Origin: Beta vulgaris subsp. vulgaris
Taxonomy: Eukaryota > Streptophyta > Magnoliopsida > Caryophyllales > Amaranthaceae
Direction: 5' to 3'
Assembly (NCBI RefSeq): GCF_026745355.1
Contig: NC_079210.1
Location: 21,386,483 to 21,450,482, forward strand
Length of the DNA: 64,000 nucleotides
The notes below the pieces were generated by a model. The model was not told the DNA's origin, made no database searches, and saw only the letters and a program-made list of their open reading frames with translations. Shown piece by piece: positions 59,218-64,000 of this stretch (the first letter of the stretch is position 1; each line of letters begins with the position of its first letter). Position numbers and translations under genes: made by a program.

Positions 59218-59235
59218 GAGGTGGAGGCTGGTCTT

Positions 59236-59574
59236 CTAATGTCTGATCCCACCTACGAACAGATCAATGAACAAGTCCTCTAGTATCGAGAAATCAGTAA
59301 TGATTCCGGTGGGACGTTCTTGGAACCAGCTCAAGGCAAGGCCCTTGAGTGTGGTGGGGAAGAAACGACACCATGTGGCTTCGCAGGTGGTCTGCACACT
59401 CATTTGAGCCTTGTAAGTGCCATGTGATTGTCTGGGTCGGTTAGGCCGGCGAATTTCTTGATGAGGGGGTTCTCGATTTTTACGGGAGTAGGAGTTTCCA
59501 AGATTTCCTTGCTGAACGGGACCATGAACTTGAGACCGACGCTGTTCAGTCGACGGGGTTTGGAGTGAGTTCAA
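59236..59574 (-). pseudogene. gag N-terminal part of Tat element B
   Basis: Encodes YKAQMSVQTTCEATWCRFFP, TTLKGLALSWFQERPTGIIT and LEDLFIDLFVGGIRH, then a TAG at the place where element A has a Gln-like position. The frame then continues into the fusion at 59217. The first 40 residues are shifted relative to element A. Confidence 0.85.
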
Positions 59575-59645
59575 TCACCCTGCCCCTAGCTTTCTTGTTT
59601 AGGATGTACCGAGCATCATATCCTTGGTTGAGGCGCTTGTGGTTA

Positions 59646-60897
59646 CACTAGTGGAAAAATGAAGAAGGGCTGCGCTGAAAAAGCCCTGTAGGGCTGCGCT
59701 GAAAAAGGCCTGTAGGGCTGCGCTTTTTGACAGCAGCCCTTTCAATAGCAGACCTTCACTTTTTAAGTAGGGCTGCGCTAGACAAGCGCAGCCCTTCAAG
59801 CTTAGAAGGGCTGTGCTTTTTAGGTAAAAGCGCAACCCTTCCAAGCTAGAAGGGCTGCGCTTTTACCTAAAAAGCGCAGCCCTTTTTTATTTTTTTTTCG
59901 ACATTTTTTTACTAGTAATCTCACATTTTCTGAATTTTGACATTTGCATTAAACTTTAAAGTAACCATCAATCTAAGAGAAAATTACATTAAGAGAAGAT
60001 ATTAAGATCTACATGCAACTAAACCCAATATACAGAAGAGAAGAATTATAGATCTACAATGCAACTAAACCCAAAACAAACTAAAAAGAACGAAATGAAA
60101 AGGAACAAAAACTAATATACAGAAGAGAAGAAATTATAGATCTGAAAATACAAGAACATTAATCAAAACAAAGATTAAGAAATTATAGATCTAAAAATAC
60201 AAGAACTACCTCCAAACATTAACCTAATAATGTTTAAATACATAAAACAAAACCCTGATACATAATTAAGGAAAAAAAAAATTGGAAAAACTTAAAATGC
60301 CTATTTGGAGCCTTAAACAAACTCGGATGGCTCAAAAAGGAGTAATTCACCTAATACATAATTAACCTAATAATGTTTGACTCGTTGGCCCGTTCCGCTT
60401 CCGAAAATGTATCACAATAGGCAATCGGACTCGGTCGGCATGATTAGTGCAAATCATTTCATGCTTTTTGTCGTAACTTTTCTGGGAGTTTTTGAGAGAG
60501 AAGAGAGGATGAGAGATGAGAGAGAAGGAGGAAAGGGAGGAGGGACCTGAGAGAAGGAGGAAAAGGGAGGAGGGACGTGAGAGAGGAGAGAGAATAAGGG
60601 ATAATATATTTGACGAAGCCCGCTTAATATTTGAAGCCCGCGAGTTTTTTATTTCAATTTTTTTTTTTTTTTAAGAAGGGATGCGTTTTTTTCAAAAGCG
60701 CAGCCCTACATAACAGAAGGGCTGCACTTTTTAAAAAAGCGCAGCCCTTCTTACATACAGAAGTCCAAAAGCGCAGCCCTACTAAGTGAAGGGCTACGCT
60801 TTTCTTCAAAAGCGCAGCCCTTCTGCTATGTAGGGTTGCGCTTTTGAAGAAAAGCGCAACCCTTCCTGCGTTGCCCTTCCTTTTTTTCCCCCTAGTG
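59646..60897. mobile_element. Non-autonomous CACTA transposon 2 (1252 bp)
   Basis: Termini CACTAGTGGAAAAA (left) and, on the reverse strand, CACTAGGGGGAAAAA (right). Subterminal repeats AGGGCTGCGCTTTT and AAAAGCGCAGCCCT are dense at 59665-59885 and 60680-60870. Flanking TTA and TTG are a 3-bp duplication with one change. It sits in the leader of Tat element B; element A has uninterrupted sequence at the matching place (about 10515). Confidence 0.92.
60365..60610 (-). other. Gene-5'-end-like core of CACTA 2
   Basis: On the minus strand a CTCTCT-rich leader (60480-60600) is followed by ATG and a short frame, MICTNHADRVRLPIVIHFRK, ending after 31 codons. No family recognised. It again resembles a gene 5' end placed between CACTA subterminal blocks. 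Confidence 0.4.
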
Positions 60898-61380
60898 TTG
60901 AGAAAATGACTAGCGTCTTCAGGCTTACGCCCGGGATCTTCCCTTAGGGACTTCGAGATGTGGGTCTCTTCCCCTTAATGAGCCGATCCTTGACGAGCCG
61001 GCCATGATGTCCATTATGCTACACTGTAGAGTATGGTGAAGCTGAGCCGCAATGAGAGCAGATGTCCATTGCGAACAGTGGTTTGGGGTCAACCCGCCAC
61101 ATCTGTTGAGAAGGTGACTAATGGTCTCCTTGAGATAATTCCTTGTTGGGGTTCGTGGTTTGGACCGTGGGAGACCGTAGGGCAGGGGACGGTGCCTTGC
61201 TGAATCTCCTATGGTGTGAATGCAAAGGTCCCCTTTCGGACCTCTGGGCTTGGGTAGAAGTTGTTTGCTACGAGTATTCTTGGTTGGGGCCATTGTTGAG
61301 TAACAATGACACGAGTTGTTGCTGAATAGCAAGTGAGGTGAATTTTGTTGAGTGCTGGCGAAGTAACTTTCTATACTCTT

Positions 61381-61397
61381 CCCCACATACGGTGCCA
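61381..61397 (-). promoter_or_regulatory. Primer-binding site of Tat element B
   Basis: Minus strand TGGCACCGTATGTGGGG lies 9 bases inside the LTR, in the same position as in element A (TGGCGCC there). Confidence 0.7.
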
Positions 61398-61406
61398 AAC
61401 TGTTTT

Positions 61407-61700
61407 TGTCCTGAAATTGAGTATGTCAAGGTTTGCTGATTAGGTATTGTACGTACACCAAATTCCTGCAAAAGACAATGTTAGACTGCTCGGAGGTAGG
61501 TTCGGGATAGCCTCTCTGACCCACTAGTATGTTGATGACTAAGCTACAGAAACATTCTATGGTTTGTTAGGTAAGAATTCAATACCTGCTCATTAATGAG
61601 GCAACTGGTATTTATAGTGCTCTGGAGCCTCCAGCTAGAAACCACTTATTTGAGGTTGCTTCCTGTGACCAGGTGACAAGATTACCTATTGGGGCTTCTC
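61407..61700 (-). repeat. 5' LTR of Tat element B (right limit approximate)
   Basis: Starts TGTCCTGAAATTG on plus. It shares with the LTR of element A the order of GTTAGACT, TTGATGA, AATTCAATAC.TGCTCATT and GGTATTTATAGTG. The minus strand gives CACTATAAATACC near 61605, a TATA box. The outer end could not be fixed. Confidence 0.7.
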
Positions 61701-61860
61701 TCCTTCAATAAATTTTTCATACCACCTTTCTTTGTTATTTCCTACGATCTTCTCATATTTTCCTCCAATCGTACCACAATTTTCTCACATGCTCAATGAT
61801 AGAGTTACGATCTGATAAAAACCATCCGCATCAAAATTGTTCTAAAGAATCAGAACAATC
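61701..61860. other. Spacer right of Tat element B
   Basis: Non-coding T- and A-rich sequence; nothing recognised. Confidence 0.3.
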
Positions 61861-62209
61861 GATGTCAGATACAAATTAAAAACTTCATATGCCACTATTA
61901 AATAATTATATAAGCATTCTTGGCTATGAAAGAAAACTTTTACAAAAACTGACTGTCGCTCTTTAGTATTATCATCAATGTCGCTTTTTGAATGCACTCT
62001 AACTGCGCAAATTGTACTATCTCGAATAAATTTACCCATGTTCCTTATAATATCTTTACGATTTCCTTCCAACGGACCATTATTATAAAACTCAACCTCA
62101 AACTTTTTTTTCTCCTTATAGTATAGCCATATTCTTGCACTTGTTGACACCTCTTGGTTTTGCGTCAGGATTTTGACTCCATTTACTTTCCACAATAGTG
62201 GTTGATACT
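61861..62209 (-). CDS. Unrecognised exon-like open frame
   Basis: The minus strand has an open frame with balanced, protein-like composition: YQPLLWKVNGVKILTQNQEV, STSARIWLYYKEKKKFEVEF, IIRNMGKFIRDSTICAVRVH and RQSVFVKVFFHSQE. An acceptor-like TTTGTTTTTAAAG immediately precedes YQPLLW. GTAAAAG after RQSVF, or sequence after HSQE, could be a donor. It resembles neither the LINEs nor the LTR elements here. I do not recognise the family. It may be a host exon or captured gene fragment; flanking exons were not found. Confidence 0.45.
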
Positions 62210-62219
62210 TTAAAAACAA

Positions 62220-62448
62220 AGTAAGAAATTTTTATACACACACATCAACCCTCACTTTCGAGCAGCTAGCTAATTACACTTAACATTCATAAATCTCATA
62301 ACACTTAATAACCTCGAATTTACATTCACTCGCAGCAGAAACATAATCTATAAAATGATCCTGGACCTGTGGGTCAGGGCCCATAACAAAATAACCTCAA
62401 ACCATATATCATACTATAAAATACTTTACTCGACTCCTAAACAAAGAA
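62220..62448. other. Spacer left of the palindrome
   Basis: No gene recognised in this AT-rich stretch. Confidence 0.3.
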
Positions 62449-63563
62449 TATTTTATATTCGAATAAATATTTGAATGCTTCTAGCTACAACATGAGAATC
62501 ATTAATCTAACTACAAATTAACAACCAAACTCTTCCCTTTTGATCCATTTCGAGCTTCCAACACGAACCTGCAATCACAGAGGAGAATACAAAAAAAAAA
62601 CTTAAATGAGCGAAAAACTCAGTAACTTTACTTTAGCCCGTGAAAACAATTTTGGTTCGTAAACATTTTTCATATCACATACAAACTTGATAATTGTTCG
62701 GAAAATAAGAGTTATTTAGAAAGTTTGAGTAATAAAAATGAATGGTAATTGTTGTTATTCTCGTTATTGTTATGAGGTGATTGTTGGAGAATCCCTATGG
62801 AGATGTATATAAATATGCTTCAAGTTGAGATGAGATCAAGCTATGATTCTTGGAAGTTGTATATAATTGTTCTTGAGTTTAAGGTAACCTTTATGTTCAG
62901 CAAAATCTATTTGAATGCCCGTGTGTGCGTTATATGAAACTTTTGATATTATATATTGTTTGTAGTCATGGCCATGATTATAGATGCATTGACATGTGTT
63001 TGAGTATAAAATTATATTGATTGATATATAGTACAATTTTGTTCAGTTATTGGAATGTTCGAAAATATTTGTATTTCTTGGCATATGATTTGAATATGAT
63101 AATGAGAAAATGATTTCGAAATTGTTTTGGTTGGCTTAGCTTATGAACTGAAATGAAAAGTGGCAAGGTACAGGTGGAGAAAATTAGTAAAGATATAAGT
63201 TCAATTAAGACCAGAAAAGGTTGGATATTATGTTATGTTATGTTATGTTATGTTATGTTATGAGCATGTACTTGCCAGCATTTTGTGTTAAGTGATTGAG
63301 CTATGCTAGCGATATATTTTTAATAATGACTTATTTTCCGAACAATTATCAAGTTTGTAACTGATATGAAAAATGTTTACGAACCAAAATTATTTTGACG
63401 GGCTGAAGTAAAGTTACTGAGTTTTTCGCTCATTTAAGTTTTTTTTTTTATCTCCTCTATAATTCTGAAGCTCGAAATGGATCAAAAAAAAGAGTTGTTA
63501 GTTAGATTAATGATTCTCATGTTGTAGCTAGAAGCATTCAAATATTTATTCGAATATAAAATG
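62449..63563. repeat. Large imperfect palindrome, arms ~250 bp, spacer ~600 bp
   Basis: Left arm 62449-62715 and right arm 63320-63563 are inverted copies. Markers: ATTCGAATAAATATTTGAAT and CTAGCTACAACATGAGAATC at left, with complements at 63500-63560; GAACAATTATCAAGTTTGTA at right pairs with 62680-62705. The arms differ by small indels. The spacer has ATATAAATATGC at about 62808 and a pentanucleotide repeat. It may be two LTR fragments in opposite orientation or a foldback element. No clear target duplication was seen. Confidence 0.82.
63224..63262. repeat. (TTATG)n microsatellite
   Basis: About seven TTATG/ATGTT units in the spacer of the palindrome. Confidence 0.9.
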
Positions 63564-64000
63564 TTTATGAACTAATACCACCTTTATATGCAAAACATTT
63601 TCCTAACCAACTCACATTTTCGATCTCACCTGACAACTCCAATTTCCCATTCTAATTTGCAGAAAAATATATTGAACCACATAATTTATTGAAATCTGAT
63701 TTCATAATTAACTTAAGAAATATTAATACATAGAATAAACCTTAATCCAATCCATTAACTTAAGAGGAACGATACAATCTTTAACTTTACCACAAACAAT
63801 TGATTGATCTGCAATCTTTTAATCAAAGTTTCTAATTTAATTCACCACTATATTTAGACAAATACTATTGTAATAAACGAATATTGGTTTGAAAAATGTT
63901 CTTAACAGCATCAACATAAATTTTGAATTTAGGTTCTTGAAATTCAATAGGAGAAAAGGAAGAAATAGATCTAGGTTATGCCTTGCAAAAGAAACTCAAA
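63564..64000. other. AT-rich DNA, no gene recognised
   Basis: Nothing supportable is seen between the palindrome and the window end. Confidence 0.35.

Larger units (their letters stand above)
58618..61700 (-). mobile_element. Tat-lineage Ty3/gypsy element B (truncated)
   Basis: The 5' part of a second minus-strand Tat-like element: LTR from 61407, primer-binding site, leader, gag, then part of RT and RNase H fused to gag. Pol ends abruptly at 58618 and no 3' LTR is present. Gag and leader are clearly homologous to element A. A CACTA is inserted in the leader. Confidence 0.85.

Noticed and set aside
1..64000. CRISPR arrays, bacterial operons or prophage
   Set aside because: No regularly spaced short repeats with unique spacers and no bacterial gene organisation; all content is eukaryotic plant-type.

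Overview
The window is plant nuclear DNA, AT-rich and dominated by layers of decayed transposable elements. The support is Tat-lineage Ty3/gypsy LTR retrotransposons, CACTA, hAT and Mutator-like DNA transposons, six L1-type LINEs, many inverted-repeat MITEs, and a spliced host gene with canonical introns. A flowering plant, probably a eudicot, fits best; I cannot name the species. There is no bacterial gene organisation, CRISPR array or rRNA, and I recognised no tRNA.

The clearest host gene is a minus-strand ELMO/CED-12-domain gene. Three intact exons (36536-36682, 31480-31548, 20901-21016) join in phase through GT-AG introns of about 5.0 and 10.5 kb. The intron after the third exon must exceed 20.9 kb or leave the window, because no downstream exon was found to its left. 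Most elements in the left half therefore appear to lie inside this gene.

Layout. 325-11373: Tat-like Ty3/gypsy element A (minus), with LTRs, a ~132-bp tandem array, a spliced antisense ORF, a decayed gag-pol with two RNase H domains, and a CACTA element inserted in gag. 11690-15575: LINE-1. 15576-16680: low-complexity CCACC-rich DNA. 16684-19900: LINE-2. 19996-20476: a MITE inside a MITE. 20901-21016: ELMO exon. 21112-22472: a hAT inside a hAT. 23324-30025: a near full-length LINE-3 split by a solo LTR. 30286-31182: long-TIR element. 31480-31548: ELMO exon. 32465-35697: LINE-4. 35790-36302: hairpin MITE. 36536-36682: ELMO exon. 38068-42356: LINE-5 with a second solo LTR. 42870-45778: LINE-6. 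46429-49253: a Mutator-like MITE carrying another inside its terminal bases. 51440-55907: a Mutator-like transposon remnant with a MURA-type transposase (minus) and a convergent GRF zinc-finger ORF (plus). 55908 to about 57180: CACTA. 58618-61700: truncated Tat element B with an in-frame gag/reverse-transcriptase fusion and another CACTA. 61842-64000: an unrecognised exon-like frame and a large palindrome.

Almost every element ORF carries stops or frameshifts, so most coding entries are pseudogenes. Target-site duplications at many junctions allow the order of insertion to be read directly. No wholly new coding system stands out. The most unusual items are the antisense ORF and satellite-like array of the Tat element, the nested Mutator pair, the CACTA families with gene-5'-end-like cores, the gag/RT fusion, and the ELMO gene stretched by transposons.
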